Of a DNA stretch of 64,000 nucleotides, positions 55,261 to 64,000 are shown piece by piece. Each line of letters opens with the position of its first letter. Positions within the stretch are counted from its first letter, which is position 1. The notes under the pieces were generated by a model. The model did no database searches. It was not told where the DNA came from and worked only from the letters and a program-made list of their open reading frames with translations. Where the stretch lies: contig NZ_JAHTBI010000004.1 in assembly GCF_019168305.1 (NCBI RefSeq), positions 50,400 to 114,399 of the forward strand. The letters run 5' to 3'. Source of the DNA: Pseudomonas aegrilactucae (GTDB lineage: Bacteria; Pseudomonadota; Gammaproteobacteria; Pseudomonadales; Pseudomonadaceae). The position numbers were made by a program, and so were the translations under genes.

Positions 55261-56318
55261 CAACGAACATCCTCAGCCCGCAGCAACGCGCTCAACTGGC
55301 TCGCCACACGCTCGGGATTCAGGCGAGTGAAGCACAGCGGCCACTCGCGTTTTAGATCGAACCGGCGCTGGTCTTCGGCGCTCGGCTTGTAGGTGCATTT
55401 TTTCTGCAGGCACGGGGCACACGGGAAATCGCTGCCCAGGTGCACCTGCGACCTGCCATAGGCCCCGGTCAGGCCCGGGTTGGTCGGGCCGAACAGTGAC
55501 AGGGTGGGCACATCGAGTGCTGCGGCCAGGTGCCCCAGGCCGGTGTCCACCGCCACGCACGCCTTGGCGCCAGCGAGCACCCGCGCCACCCCCGCCAGGT
55601 TCAACTTGGGCAGTACCTGGGCATTCTTCAAGCCCTGGGCAATACGTTCGGCGCGGGCCTTCTCGGCCGGGTTGCCCCAGGGCAGGCAGATATGCAGGCC
55701 GCCACGCCCCAGGCGTTCGGCCAACTGGCGCCAGTACACTTCGGGCCAGTGCTTGGTGGCCCAGGTGGTGCCATGCAGGAACACCACATACGGCAGCGCG
55801 GGGATTTCTTCCAGGCGCGAGCGGTCCAGGCCGTAGTCGCCCAGCCCGGACGGCAGGTCATAGCCCAGCGCCAGGGCGAACAACTGACGCACACGCTCCA
55901 CCGCATGCTGCCCGCGCGCCACCGACAGGCGACGGTCATAGAAACGGCTGGCCAGCCCTTCACGGGCCGAGTAACGGTCCAGCCCGGCCACCGGCGCCTT
56001 GACGTGGCGGGTCAGCCAGGCGCTCTTGACCAGGCCCTGGGCGTCGATCACCAGGTCGTACTGGCGCTCGCGCAGGCGCTTCTTGAACTGGCGCCACTCG
56101 CCATTCCTGAAGGTCTGCCAGAGGTTCTTGCGCCAACGCCGGATGGCCACGGGGATCACCCGGTCCACTGCCGGGTGCCAGCTGGGGATCTCGGCAAAGC
56201 CTTCTTCGACCACCCAGTCGAAGCGGATGCCGGGAATGGCATGCGCCGCGTCGGTCAACGCCGGCAGCGCATGGATGACATCCCCCAGGGAAGACGTCTT
56301 GATCAGCAGTACCCGCAA
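55260..56318 (-). CDS. waaC: LPS heptosyltransferase I WaaC
   Basis: 352-residue GT9 protein: MRVLLIKTSSLGDVIHALPALTDA, Lys/Asp in the VVEEGFAEIP region and the nucleotide-heptose site VAVDTGLGHLAAALDVPTLSLFGPTNP. It adds heptose I to Kdo. The start must be TTG at 56318 because the family N-terminus begins there and no ATG is available; GAGG is 10 bases upstream. One base after waaF. Confidence 0.95.
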   Translation of the reverse strand: MRVLLIKTSSLGDVIHALPALTDAAHAIPGIRFDWVVEEGFAEIPSWHPAVDRVIPVAIRRWRKNLWQTFRNGEWRQFKKRLRERQYDLVIDAQGLVKSAWLTRHVKAPVAGLDRYSAREGLASRFYDRRLSVARGQHAVERVRQLFALALGYDLPSGLGDYGLDRSRLEEIPALPYVVFLHGTTWATKHWPEVYWRQLAERLGRGGLHICLPWGNPAEKARAERIAQGLKNAQVLPKLNLAGVARVLAGAKACVAVDTGLGHLAAALDVPTLSLFGPTNPGLTGAYGRSQVHLGSDFPCAPCLQKKCTYKPSAEDQRRFDLKREWPLCFTRLNPERVASQLSALLRAEDVR

Positions 56319-56319
56319 C

Positions 56320-57369
56320 TTAATCGACCTCGACCGTGACGTCGACCAGCGACGGACCGTTGAGCCGCTGCAACGCCGAGGCTACCGCCTCGGGCTCCAG
56401 CTGGCGCAGGCAATTGTAGTGGCCGAAACGGCAGGTGCGGTCAAAACACGGGCTGCATTCGAGCCCAAGACGTACCACTTCGACCTGGTCGGCCAGCGGC
56501 GGGGTGAAGCCCGGCGAGGTCGAGCCGTACACCGCCACCAGTGGGCGGTTCAACGCCGCGGCCACGTGCATCAGCCCCGAATCGTTGGACACCACCGCAT
56601 CGCTGCACGACAGCAGGTCGATCGCCTCGGCCAGCGAGGTTTCGCCACTGAGGTTCACCGACTCTTCGCGCAGGCCCGGGATCAGCCGCTCGCGGATCGA
56701 CTCGCCGACCGCATGGTCGTTCTTCGAGCCGAACAGCCATACCTGCCAGCCTTCGCGGATCTTGAGCTCGGCGACCTTGGCGTAATGCTCCGACGGCCAG
56801 CGCTTGGCCTCGCCGAACTCGGCACCGGGGCACAGGGCCAATACCGGGCGGTCCAGGCTCAGGCCGAACTTGGCCAGTGCAGCGTCGCGGCTGCCGACTT
56901 CGATCTGCAGGCTGGGGCGCGGGTAGGGTTTGGGCAGGTCGGTGCCGGCCGGATAACCCAGCGCCATGAAACGCTCGATCATCAACGGGTAGCGCGCCTT
57001 GTCGAGCGTGCGCACATCGTTGAGCAGGCCGTAGCGCAGCTCGCCGCGCCAGCCGGTACGCTGGGGGATGCCGGCAAAGAACGGCACCAGCGCGGACTTG
57101 AGCGAATTGGGCAGCAGGATCGCCTGGTCGTACTGGCCGGCCAGCGACTTGCCGATGCGCCGCCGCGTGCCCAACTCCAGCGCGCCGTGGCCGAGCGGAA
57201 AGCTCAAGGCCTGGCGCACCTGGGGCATGCGTTCGAGGATCGGGCGGCTCCACTCGGGGGCCAGCACATCGATCACGCACGCGGGGTGACGCTGCTTCAG
57301 CACATGGAACAGCGTCTGTGCCATTACCATGTCGCCCACCCAACTGGGCCCAATGATCAAAATTCTCAT
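56320..57369 (-). CDS. waaF: LPS heptosyltransferase II WaaF
   Basis: 349-residue GT9 protein with MRILIIGPSWVGDMVMAQTLF, the catalytic-Asp/donor site AVVSNDSGLMHVAAALNRPLVAVYGSTSPGF and the pairs CFDRTCRFGHYNCL near the end typical of WaaF. It adds heptose II to heptose I. First gene of the LPS block; the 173-base gap to glnE upstream must hold its promoter. Confidence 0.96.
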   Translation of the reverse strand: MRILIIGPSWVGDMVMAQTLFHVLKQRHPACVIDVLAPEWSRPILERMPQVRQALSFPLGHGALELGTRRRIGKSLAGQYDQAILLPNSLKSALVPFFAGIPQRTGWRGELRYGLLNDVRTLDKARYPLMIERFMALGYPAGTDLPKPYPRPSLQIEVGSRDAALAKFGLSLDRPVLALCPGAEFGEAKRWPSEHYAKVAELKIREGWQVWLFGSKNDHAVGESIRERLIPGLREESVNLSGETSLAEAIDLLSCSDAVVSNDSGLMHVAAALNRPLVAVYGSTSPGFTPPLADQVEVVRLGLECSPCFDRTCRFGHYNCLRQLEPEAVASALQRLNGPSLVDVTVEVD

Positions 57370-57542
57370 GCTTTATCCAGAAACGATCAGGGAGGCTGCA
57401 GCCTGTTTGCCAACAGCCTGGCCTCCCTTCTTTATAATCAGGCGTGGTCCGACCAGTGTACGCCACTCCGTGTAGGCTGTGGTCGTGGCCGCCTCCTGCG
57501 CCGTGTCGCCTGGTCGCTATTCAGCGCCTGTTCAGCGCCGGC

Positions 57543-60479
57543 TCAGCCCAGCCCCAGTTGCGCCCAGATGCGCCGCACTTCGCGGCGCTCGACGACGAAC
57601 TGCCCGGCATCGATCACCCCGGCCTGTTTCTGCAGGGCCTGGCGGTGCGCCGCGGAACGGAACGCCTTGTACACCTCGCGTAACAATACTGCGTCACTGG
57701 CGGGCATCAGCCCAACCGCCTCCAGCCCTTCGAGGATGCGGATATTGTCGGTGTAGCGCAGCAACGCCGGGTGCTCGTGCGACCAGGCGAGGGCGGCGTA
57801 TTGCACCATAAATTCAATATCGACGATACCACCGGCATCCTGCTTGATATCGAAGGCAACGCCGCTGTCGAAGGCATTGGCGCCCAGCCCCGCCTGGGTC
57901 GCCCTGGTGCCCAGGTTGTCGCGCATCTTGGCGCGCATTTCGCTGACCTCGGCGCGCAGTTTTTCCAGGTCGCGGGCCTTGCCCAGCACCTCGGCCCGCA
58001 CGCCCTCGAACGCCGCGCCCACCTGCGGGCAGCCCACCAGCACCCGCGCCCGTACCAGTGCCTGATGCTCCCAGGTCCAGGCTTCGTTCTGCTGGTAACG
58101 CTCGAAGGCGCCCAGCGAACTCACCAGCAGCCCCGAGGCGCCCGAGGGGCGCAGGCGCATGTCCACATCGTAGAGCTGGCCGGAGTTGGTCTGGGTGGTC
58201 AGCAGGTGAATGATGCGCTGGCCCAGGCGCGTGAAGAACTGCGCGCTGTCGATGGGCTTGGCACCGTCGGTCTCGGCCTGCGGGTCGCCATCGTGGATGA
58301 ACACCAGGTCCAGGTCCGAACCGTGCCCCAGCTCGATACCGCCGACCTTGCCGTAGCCGACAATGATGAAACCCGGGTCGCACAGGCTGCCGTCGCTGCG
58401 CGCGGGCTGGCCGTGGCGCGCCACGGTCTGGCGCCAGGCCAGGGCCAGCACCTGGTTGAGGATGGCTTCGGCCAGCCAGGTCAGGTAGTCGCTGACTTTC
58501 ATCAGTGGCAGGCTGCCGGCGATTTCCGAAGCGGCGACGCGCAGGCTGTGGGCCAGCTTGAAGTGGCGCAGCGCTTCCATCTGCTGCTCCAGGTCGTCCT
58601 CGGGGATACGCGTCAGTCGCTCGCGCAGCTCGGCGGCCAGTTCCGGCGCCTGCGGCGGGCTGAACAGCCGCCCTTCGTTGAGCAGTTCATCAAGCAGCAG
58701 CGGGAAGCGGGTGATCTGCGCCGCGATCCACGGGCTGGCCGCGCACAGGGTCAGCAGGCGGCGCAGCGCGCCGGGGTTCTCGGTGAGCAGCACCAGGTAG
58801 GCCGAACGCCGGGCGACCGCCTCGACCAGCGGCAATACACGCTCCAGCACCAGGTCGGGGTCGGCATGCTCGACCGCCTGGGCCAGCAGGCGTGGAATAA
58901 AGGCATCCAGGCGCTCACGGCCCAGTCGCTGCATGGCGCGCAACTGCGGGCTGGCGCGCAGGCCGGCGAGCTGCTTGAGGGCCTTGGCCGCATCGGCAAA
59001 GCCTGCGTCATCCAGCTGGCGGCACGCGGCCTCTTCATCCTGGGCTTCTTCCCACAGTGGCAGCCACTCGCCGCCCACCACCACTTCGCCCTCCTCGCCC
59101 TCCTCTTCATCCGGGTCGGCGATCACCTGGCGGAAGTGCCAGTCGATGCGCCCGCGCCAGTGCATCAACTGGGCGTGAAAGCTGTCCCAGTCGTCGAAAC
59201 CGAGCATGAAGGCGATGCGCGCACGGTCCAGCTCGCCGTCGGGCAGCATCTGGGTCTGGCGGTCGGCGATGGCCTGGATCGCATGTTCGGTGTAGCGCAG
59301 GAACTCATAGCCCTCGCGCAATTCGGCAATCACTGCCGGTGGCAGGTAGCCCTGGCCTTCGAGGGTCGCCAGCACCTTGAGCAGCGGCCGCTGCTGCAGG
59401 CTCAGGTCACGCCCGCCGTGGATCAGCTGGAACGCCTGGGCGATGAATTCCACTTCGCGGATGCCGCCGGCCCCCAGCTTGATGTTCTCGGCCATGCCCT
59501 TGCGTCGCACCTCCTGCTGGATCAGCTGCTTCATGGTGCGCAGCGCCTCGATGGCCGAGAAGTCCAGGTAACGGCGGTACACGAACGGGCGCAGCATGTC
59601 CTGCAACTGCGCGCCGGCCACCTGGTCACCGGCCACCACCCGCGCCTTGATCATGGCGTAGCGTTCCCAGTCGCGGCCCTGGTCCTGGTAGTACTGCTCG
59701 AGTGCATTGAAGCTGAGCACCAGTGCGCCGGCCGAGCCGTAGGGGCGCAGACGCATGTCGACGCGAAACACGAAGCCGTCGACGGTGATCGGGTCCAGCG
59801 CCTTGATCAGGCGCTGGCCAAGGCGGGTGAAGAACTCCTGGTTGTCCAGCGGGCGCTTCACGCCGGCCGTCTCGCCACCCTCGGGGTAGGCGAAGATCAG
59901 GTCGATATCCGACGAAAGGTTCAGCTCTACCGCGCCCAGCTTGCCCATGCCCAGCACCACCATCTGCTGGGGCAGGCCGCTGCGATGTCCGGTGGGGGTG
60001 CCGAACTGTGCGCACAGGCGCGGGTACAGCCATTGATAGGCCTGGTCGATCGAGGCGTCGGCAAGGTCGGACAGGTCTCGACAGGTCTGCACCAGGTCGG
60101 CCTGGCGGGTCAGGTCGCGCCAGATGATGCGCACCTGCTGGCGGGTGCGCTGGCGACGCAGGTTGCGCGCCAGTTCGTCTTCGCCGGTGGCCGCCTGGGC
60201 TGCGGCAGCCACCTGGGCGCACAGCTCGCCGGCGACGAACGGGCGGTCCAGCTCGCCACTGGCGACCAGCGCCTGCAGCATCGCCGGCTCGCGCAGGCTC
60301 TGTTCGAGCACGAACTCGCTGGCGGCCGCGACCCGGTCGAATTCGGCCCAGCGCCGGGTGCTCCAGTCATCCAGGCTCGGCGAGTCGGCCGCCGCAACGG
60401 CGGTGCGCAGCGACGCCGCATTGCGGCTGACCAGGGGTTGCAGGGGGGCTGGCAGATCGGCCAGCAGAGGCAGGCTCAT
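57543..60479 (-). CDS. glnE: Glutamine synthetase adenylyltransferase/adenylyl-removing enzyme GlnE
   Basis: 978 residues with two nucleotidyltransferase domains: the N-terminal removing domain (ELNLSSDIDLIFAYPEGGE, catalytic DxD) and the C-terminal adenylylating domain (LGHGSDLDLVFIHDGDPQ). Middle regulatory region binds PII. GlnE switches glutamine synthetase off and on in response to nitrogen. It is separate from the waa operon and divergent from aceE, from which it is separated by 383 bases. Confidence 0.97.
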   Translation of the reverse strand: MSLPLLADLPAPLQPLVSRNAASLRTAVAAADSPSLDDWSTRRWAEFDRVAAASEFVLEQSLREPAMLQALVASGELDRPFVAGELCAQVAAAAQAATGEDELARNLRRQRTRQQVRIIWRDLTRQADLVQTCRDLSDLADASIDQAYQWLYPRLCAQFGTPTGHRSGLPQQMVVLGMGKLGAVELNLSSDIDLIFAYPEGGETAGVKRPLDNQEFFTRLGQRLIKALDPITVDGFVFRVDMRLRPYGSAGALVLSFNALEQYYQDQGRDWERYAMIKARVVAGDQVAGAQLQDMLRPFVYRRYLDFSAIEALRTMKQLIQQEVRRKGMAENIKLGAGGIREVEFIAQAFQLIHGGRDLSLQQRPLLKVLATLEGQGYLPPAVIAELREGYEFLRYTEHAIQAIADRQTQMLPDGELDRARIAFMLGFDDWDSFHAQLMHWRGRIDWHFRQVIADPDEEEGEEGEVVVGGEWLPLWEEAQDEEAACRQLDDAGFADAAKALKQLAGLRASPQLRAMQRLGRERLDAFIPRLLAQAVEHADPDLVLERVLPLVEAVARRSAYLVLLTENPGALRRLLTLCAASPWIAAQITRFPLLLDELLNEGRLFSPPQAPELAAELRERLTRIPEDDLEQQMEALRHFKLAHSLRVAASEIAGSLPLMKVSDYLTWLAEAILNQVLALAWRQTVARHGQPARSDGSLCDPGFIIVGYGKVGGIELGHGSDLDLVFIHDGDPQAETDGAKPIDSAQFFTRLGQRIIHLLTTQTNSGQLYDVDMRLRPSGASGLLVSSLGAFERYQQNEAWTWEHQALVRARVLVGCPQVGAAFEGVRAEVLGKARDLEKLRAEVSEMRAKMRDNLGTRATQAGLGANAFDSGVAFDIKQDAGGIVDIEFMVQYAALAWSHEHPALLRYTDNIRILEGLEAVGLMPASDAVLLREVYKAFRSAAHRQALQKQAGVIDAGQFVVERREVRRIWAQLGLG

Positions 60480-60683
60480 GGTCTATCCTTGATCGGCGTG
60501 AAACGGTTGGCGACGACAATGCCCGGGAACTCACGGTACGGTTGGACTGTCGTACAAAAGTCAGAAATAGCTGAAAAACCGGATTCTCTGGCAGAAATCA
60601 TCACAGCAAACCTTTTCTTAACTCGCTTTTAACCACCGGTATCGATTTATCCCACAACCCGAACAGGGGCCACGAGCCTTTTT

Positions 60684-60754
60684 CGTGTAGTTTTACTACT
60701 GCTTTTTTACTGTCAACGCATGTAATGAGGATCGATTTGTAGTAAAACTACACG
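60684..60754. promoter_or_regulatory. Paired inverted palindromes upstream of aceE
   Basis: CGTGTAGTTTTACTAC (60684-60699) and GTAGTAAAACTACACG (60739-60754) are a perfect 16-bp inverted repeat. Each contains a hairpin TGTAGT-(TTT/AAA)-ACTAC[TA]; the downstream 15-mer TGTAGTAAAACTACA (60738-60752) is a perfect palindrome around a central A. Centres are 52 bases apart, about five helical turns. The 15-mer fits a TGTARTWWWAYTACA pattern like that recalled for HexR (RpiR family) sites. Position is 109-179 bases before aceE. The rest of 60480-60862 is gene-free, AT-richer near 60590-60650. Confidence 0.75.
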
Positions 60755-60862
60755 CCGCCGGTACAACCCCCGGTAATCCAAGAATTTCATGTCGTCTGCC
60801 CAAAAGGCCAGTCGCAAACTCAGGCAACCGATTCTGGAAGCCTTTCCGCCCTGGAGCAAGCC

Positions 60863-63508
60863 ATGCAAGACCTCGATCCCGTCGAAACCCAGGAATGGCT
60901 GGACGCCCTGGAGTCGGTTCTCGACAAAGAAGGCGAAGACCGCGCTCACTATCTGATGACCCGTATGGGCGAGCTGGCCACCCGCAGTGGCTCCCAGCTG
61001 CCGTACGCCATCACCACGCCTTACCGCAACACGATTCCCGTCACCCACGAAGCACGCATGCCTGGCGACCTGTTCATGGAACGCCGCATTCGCTCGTTGG
61101 TCCGCTGGAACGCGATGGCCATGGTAATGCGTACCAACCTGAAAGATTCTGACCTCGGTGGTCACATCTCCAGCTTCGCCTCCAGCGCGACCCTGTACGA
61201 CATCGGCTTCAACTACTTCTTCCAGGCCCCTTGCGAAGAGCACGGCGGCGACCTGATCTACTTCCAGGGCCACACCTCGCCAGGCGTCTACGCCCGCGCG
61301 TTCATGGAAGGCCGCATCACCGAAGACCAGATGAACAACTTCCGCCAGGAAGTCGATGGCAAGGGCCTGTCGTCCTACCCTCACCCTTGGCTGATGCCTG
61401 ACTTCTGGCAGTTCCCGACCGTTTCCATGGGTCTGGGCCCGATCCAGGCGATCTACCAGGCACGCTTCATGAAGTACCTGGAGCACCGTGGCTTCATCCA
61501 GCCAGGCAAGCAGAAAGTCTGGTGCTTCCTGGGCGACGGCGAGTGCGACGAGCCGGAATCCCTGGGCGCCATCTCCCTGGCCGGCCGCGAGAAGCTGGAC
61601 AACCTGATCTTCGTCATCAACTGCAACCTGCAGCGCCTCGACGGCCCGGTTCGCGGCAACGGCAAGATCATCCAGGAACTCGAAGGCGTGTTCCGCGGTG
61701 CACAGTGGAACGTGACCAAGGTCATCTGGGGCCGTTTCTGGGACCCACTGCTGGCCAAGGACGTCGACGGTATCCTGCAACGTCGCATGGACGAAGTCAT
61801 CGACGGCGAGTACCAGAACTACAAGGCCAAAGACGGCGCGTTCGTGCGTGAGCACTTCTTCAACACGCCTGAACTCAAGGCGATGGTTGCCGATCTGTCC
61901 GACGACGAGATCTGGAAGCTCAACCGTGGCGGCCACGACCCGTACAAGGTCTACGCGGCGTACCACGAAGCGGTCAACCACAAAGAGCAACCGACCGTCA
62001 TCCTGGCCAAGACCATCAAGGGTTATGGCACCGGTGCCGGCGAAGCCAAGAACACCGCGCACAACACCAAGAAAGTCGACGTCGACAGCCTCAAGCTGTT
62101 CCGCGACCGCTTCGACATCCCGGTCAAGGACGAAGAGCTGGAGAACCTGCCGTTCTTCAAGCCCGAGCCTGACAGCGCCGAAGCCCGCTACCTGAGCGAG
62201 CGCCGTACGGCCCTGGGCGGTTTCGTGCCGCAGCGCCGCGCGCAGAGCTTCAACGTCCCGACCCCGCCGCTGGAAACGCTGAAAGCGATCCTGGACGGTT
62301 CGGGCGACCGTGAAATCTCCACCACCATGGCCTTCGTGCGGATCCTCGCGCAACTGGTCAAGGACAAGGAAATCGGCCCGCGCATCGTCCCGATCATCCC
62401 GGACGAAGCCCGTACCTTCGGTATGGAAGGCATGTTCCGCCAGTTGGGCATCTACTCGTCGGTCGGCCAGCTCTACGAGCCAGTCGACAAAGACCAGGTG
62501 ATGTTCTACCGCGAAGACCAGAAGGGCCAGATCCTCGAGGAAGGCATCAACGAAGCCGGCGCCATGTCGTCGTTCATCGCTGCCGGTACCTCGTACTCGA
62601 ACCACAACCAGCCGATGCTGCCGTTCTACATCTTCTACTCGATGTTCGGCTTCCAGCGTATCGGTGACCTGGCCTGGGCCGCTGGCGACAGCCGCACCCG
62701 TGGCTTCCTGATCGGCGGTACTGCCGGGCGCACCACCCTCAACGGTGAAGGCCTGCAGCACGAAGACGGTCACAGCCACATGCTGGCCGCGACCATCCCG
62801 AACTGCCGCACCTATGATCCGACCTACGGCTATGAGCTGGCGGTGATCATCCAGGACGGCATGAAGAAGATGACCGAAGAGCAACAGGACGTCTTCTACT
62901 ACATCACCGTGATGAACGAGTCCTACCAGCAGCCAGCCATGCCGGCCGGTGTCGAGGAAGGCATCATCAAGGGCATGTACCTGCTCGAGGAAGACACCAA
63001 GGAAGCGGCGCACCACGTGCAACTGATGGGCTCCGGCACCATCCTGCGTGAAGTGCGTGAAGCGGCGAAGATCCTGCGTGAACAGTTCAATGTCGGTGCC
63101 GACGTGTGGAGCGTCACCAGCTTCAACGAACTGCGTCGCGACGGCCTGGCCGTAGAGCGCAGCAACCGCCTGCACCCTGGCCAGAAGCCACAGAAGACGT
63201 TCGTCGAAGAGTGCCTGGCCGGCCGCAAAGGTCCGGTCATCGCCTCTACCGACTACATGAAGCTGTTCGCCGAGCAGATTCGTCAGTGGGTACCGAGCAA
63301 AGAATTCAAGGTCCTGGGTACCGATGGTTTCGGTCGCAGCGACAGCCGCAAGAAGCTGCGTCACTTCTTCGAAGTCGACCGTCACTTCGTGGTGCTGGCT
63401 GCACTGGAAGCCCTGGCTGACCGTGGCGAGATCGAACCCAAGGTCGTGGCCGATGCCATCACCACGTTCGGTATCGACCCGGACAAGCGCAACCCACTGG
63501 ACTGCTGA
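60863..63508 (+). CDS. aceE: Pyruvate dehydrogenase E1 component (homodimeric)
   Basis: 881 residues beginning MQDLDPVETQEWLDALESVL, with thiamine-binding segment (GDGECDEPES...NLIFVINCN, a GDG-N motif) and the transketolase-type pyrimidine and C-terminal domains. It decarboxylates pyruvate and loads acetyl groups onto the lipoyl domains of AceF in the PDH complex. ATG at 60863 follows GGAGCAAGCC. It is followed by aceF after 13 bases. Not the alpha/beta type of E1. Confidence 0.98.
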   Translation: MQDLDPVETQEWLDALESVLDKEGEDRAHYLMTRMGELATRSGSQLPYAITTPYRNTIPVTHEARMPGDLFMERRIRSLVRWNAMAMVMRTNLKDSDLGGHISSFASSATLYDIGFNYFFQAPCEEHGGDLIYFQGHTSPGVYARAFMEGRITEDQMNNFRQEVDGKGLSSYPHPWLMPDFWQFPTVSMGLGPIQAIYQARFMKYLEHRGFIQPGKQKVWCFLGDGECDEPESLGAISLAGREKLDNLIFVINCNLQRLDGPVRGNGKIIQELEGVFRGAQWNVTKVIWGRFWDPLLAKDVDGILQRRMDEVIDGEYQNYKAKDGAFVREHFFNTPELKAMVADLSDDEIWKLNRGGHDPYKVYAAYHEAVNHKEQPTVILAKTIKGYGTGAGEAKNTAHNTKKVDVDSLKLFRDRFDIPVKDEELENLPFFKPEPDSAEARYLSERRTALGGFVPQRRAQSFNVPTPPLETLKAILDGSGDREISTTMAFVRILAQLVKDKEIGPRIVPIIPDEARTFGMEGMFRQLGIYSSVGQLYEPVDKDQVMFYREDQKGQILEEGINEAGAMSSFIAAGTSYSNHNQPMLPFYIFYSMFGFQRIGDLAWAAGDSRTRGFLIGGTAGRTTLNGEGLQHEDGHSHMLAATIPNCRTYDPTYGYELAVIIQDGMKKMTEEQQDVFYYITVMNESYQQPAMPAGVEEGIIKGMYLLEEDTKEAAHHVQLMGSGTILREVREAAKILREQFNVGADVWSVTSFNELRRDGLAVERSNRLHPGQKPQKTFVEECLAGRKGPVIASTDYMKLFAEQIRQWVPSKEFKVLGTDGFGRSDSRKKLRHFFEVDRHFVVLAALEALADRGEIEPKVVADAITTFGIDPDKRNPLDC

Positions 63509-63521
63509 GGAGTATTTTTAA

Positions 63522-64000
63522 GTGAGCGAACTCATTCGCGTACCTGACATCGGCAGCGGTGAAGGTGAAATCATCGAGCTGTTCGTCAAAGTCGGCGACC
63601 GCATCGAAGCTGACCAGAGCCTGCTGACCCTGGAGTCCGACAAGGCCTCCATGGAGATCCCGGCCCCTAAAGCCGGTGTGATCACGGCATTGAAGGTCAA
63701 GCTGGGCGACCGCCTGAAAGAAGGCGACGAACTGCTGGAGCTGGAAGTCGAGGGCGCCGCTGCGGCGCCTGAGGCACCGGCCGCCGCTGCGCCTGCCGCC
63801 GAACAGAAGCCTGCTGCCGCCCCGGCTGCAGAGGCTGCCCCGGCACCGGCCGCCGCACCTGCTGCTGCCACGGTTCAGGACATTCATGTGCCGGACATCG
63901 GCTCGTCGGGCAAGGCCAAGATCATCGAGCTGCTGGTCAAGGTCGGCGACACCGTCGAAGCCGACCAGTCGCTGATCACCCTGGAGTCCGACAAGGCCTC
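63522..64000 (+). CDS. aceF: Dihydrolipoyl acetyltransferase AceF, 5' part
   Basis: First 159 codons; gene continues past the window. Two lipoyl domains are visible (VPDIGSGEGEIIELFVKVGD and VPDIGSSGKAKIIELLVKVG), each ending in the lipoylation motif ESDKAS, separated by an Ala/Pro-rich flexible linker (about residues 75-120). It takes acetyl groups from AceE and transfers them to CoA. Start GTG at 63522, with GAGGAG about 10 bases before. Ala-Pro linker is low-complexity but normal. Confidence 0.97.
   Translation, partial: MSELIRVPDIGSGEGEIIELFVKVGDRIEADQSLLTLESDKASMEIPAPKAGVITALKVKLGDRLKEGDELLELEVEGAAAAPEAPAAAAPAAEQKPAAAPAAEAAPAPAAAPAAATVQDIHVPDIGSSGKAKIIELLVKVGDTVEADQSLITLESDKA

Overview
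The window is chromosomal DNA of a fluorescent Pseudomonas, most likely the P. putida group. The evidence is uniformly high GC, a gene order that follows the P. putida/P. aeruginosa core (rpoD, tRNA, davBA, pqq, acyl-CoA dehydrogenases, bio operon, glcB, LPS core genes, glnE, aceEF), Pseudomonas-type REP pairs, and a GacA-controlled Rsm sRNA. There is no prophage, transposase, CRISPR array or obvious alien composition. The species call rests on recognised families and remembered synteny, not on a database search.

Layout. 1-5.1 kb: 3' end of rpoD, a periplasmic-sensor GGDEF/EAL protein, a CAU-anticodon tRNA, and a symmetric cluster of palindromes. 5.2-10 kb (minus strand): a siderophore module of esterase, TonB receptor, FecR and FecI; it is the most accessory-looking part of the window. 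10-15 kb: an AraC regulator, an isolated panB, an Lrp-type regulator, and davBA for the first steps of lysine catabolism to 5-aminovalerate. 15-22.5 kb: the PQQ operon pqqF-A-B-C-D-E plus an S9 peptidase. 22.6-31.4 kb: a Pmp3-like peptide, a class III aminotransferase, a LysR regulator, the sRNA gene rsmY with its GacA box, two FadE-like acyl-CoA dehydrogenases (one behind PsrA-type operators), a membrane diguanylate cyclase and a YjfB-like protein. 31.5-36.8 kb: bioBFHCD read leftward, with comF divergent and a BirA-type operator between them. bioF as written is frameshifted in a run of eight G. 36.8-46.1 kb: ModE-like regulator, srkA, rarD, a GcvR-like ACT protein, glcB, a lone receiver protein, a cNMP/CBS/DUF294 protein and a DEDDh exonuclease. 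46.2-50.2 kb: a second complete FecI/FecR/TonB-receptor system (Fiu type). 50.4-57.4 kb: seven LPS inner-core genes (waaF, waaC, waaG, waaP and three kinase-like genes), tightly coupled. 57.5-64 kb: glnE, then aceE and the start of aceF behind a pair of matched palindromes.

How they work together. Two Fur-type boxes precede the two FecI genes, so iron starvation should switch on the sigma factors, and the receptors (both with N-terminal signalling domains) should then report ligand to FecR. PQQ serves periplasmic dehydrogenases. DavBA, the acyl-CoA dehydrogenases, glcB and aceEF are carbon-catabolic functions, several with visible candidate operators (PsrA, a HexR-like motif, an unassigned palindrome near glcB). 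The main points for follow-up are the bioF frameshift, the BirA operator overlapping comF, the paired aceE palindromes, the orphan palindromes at 5.1 kb and the extra siderophore module next to the tRNA. I did not find a clearly new multi-gene system; the nearest candidates are listed with modest scores.
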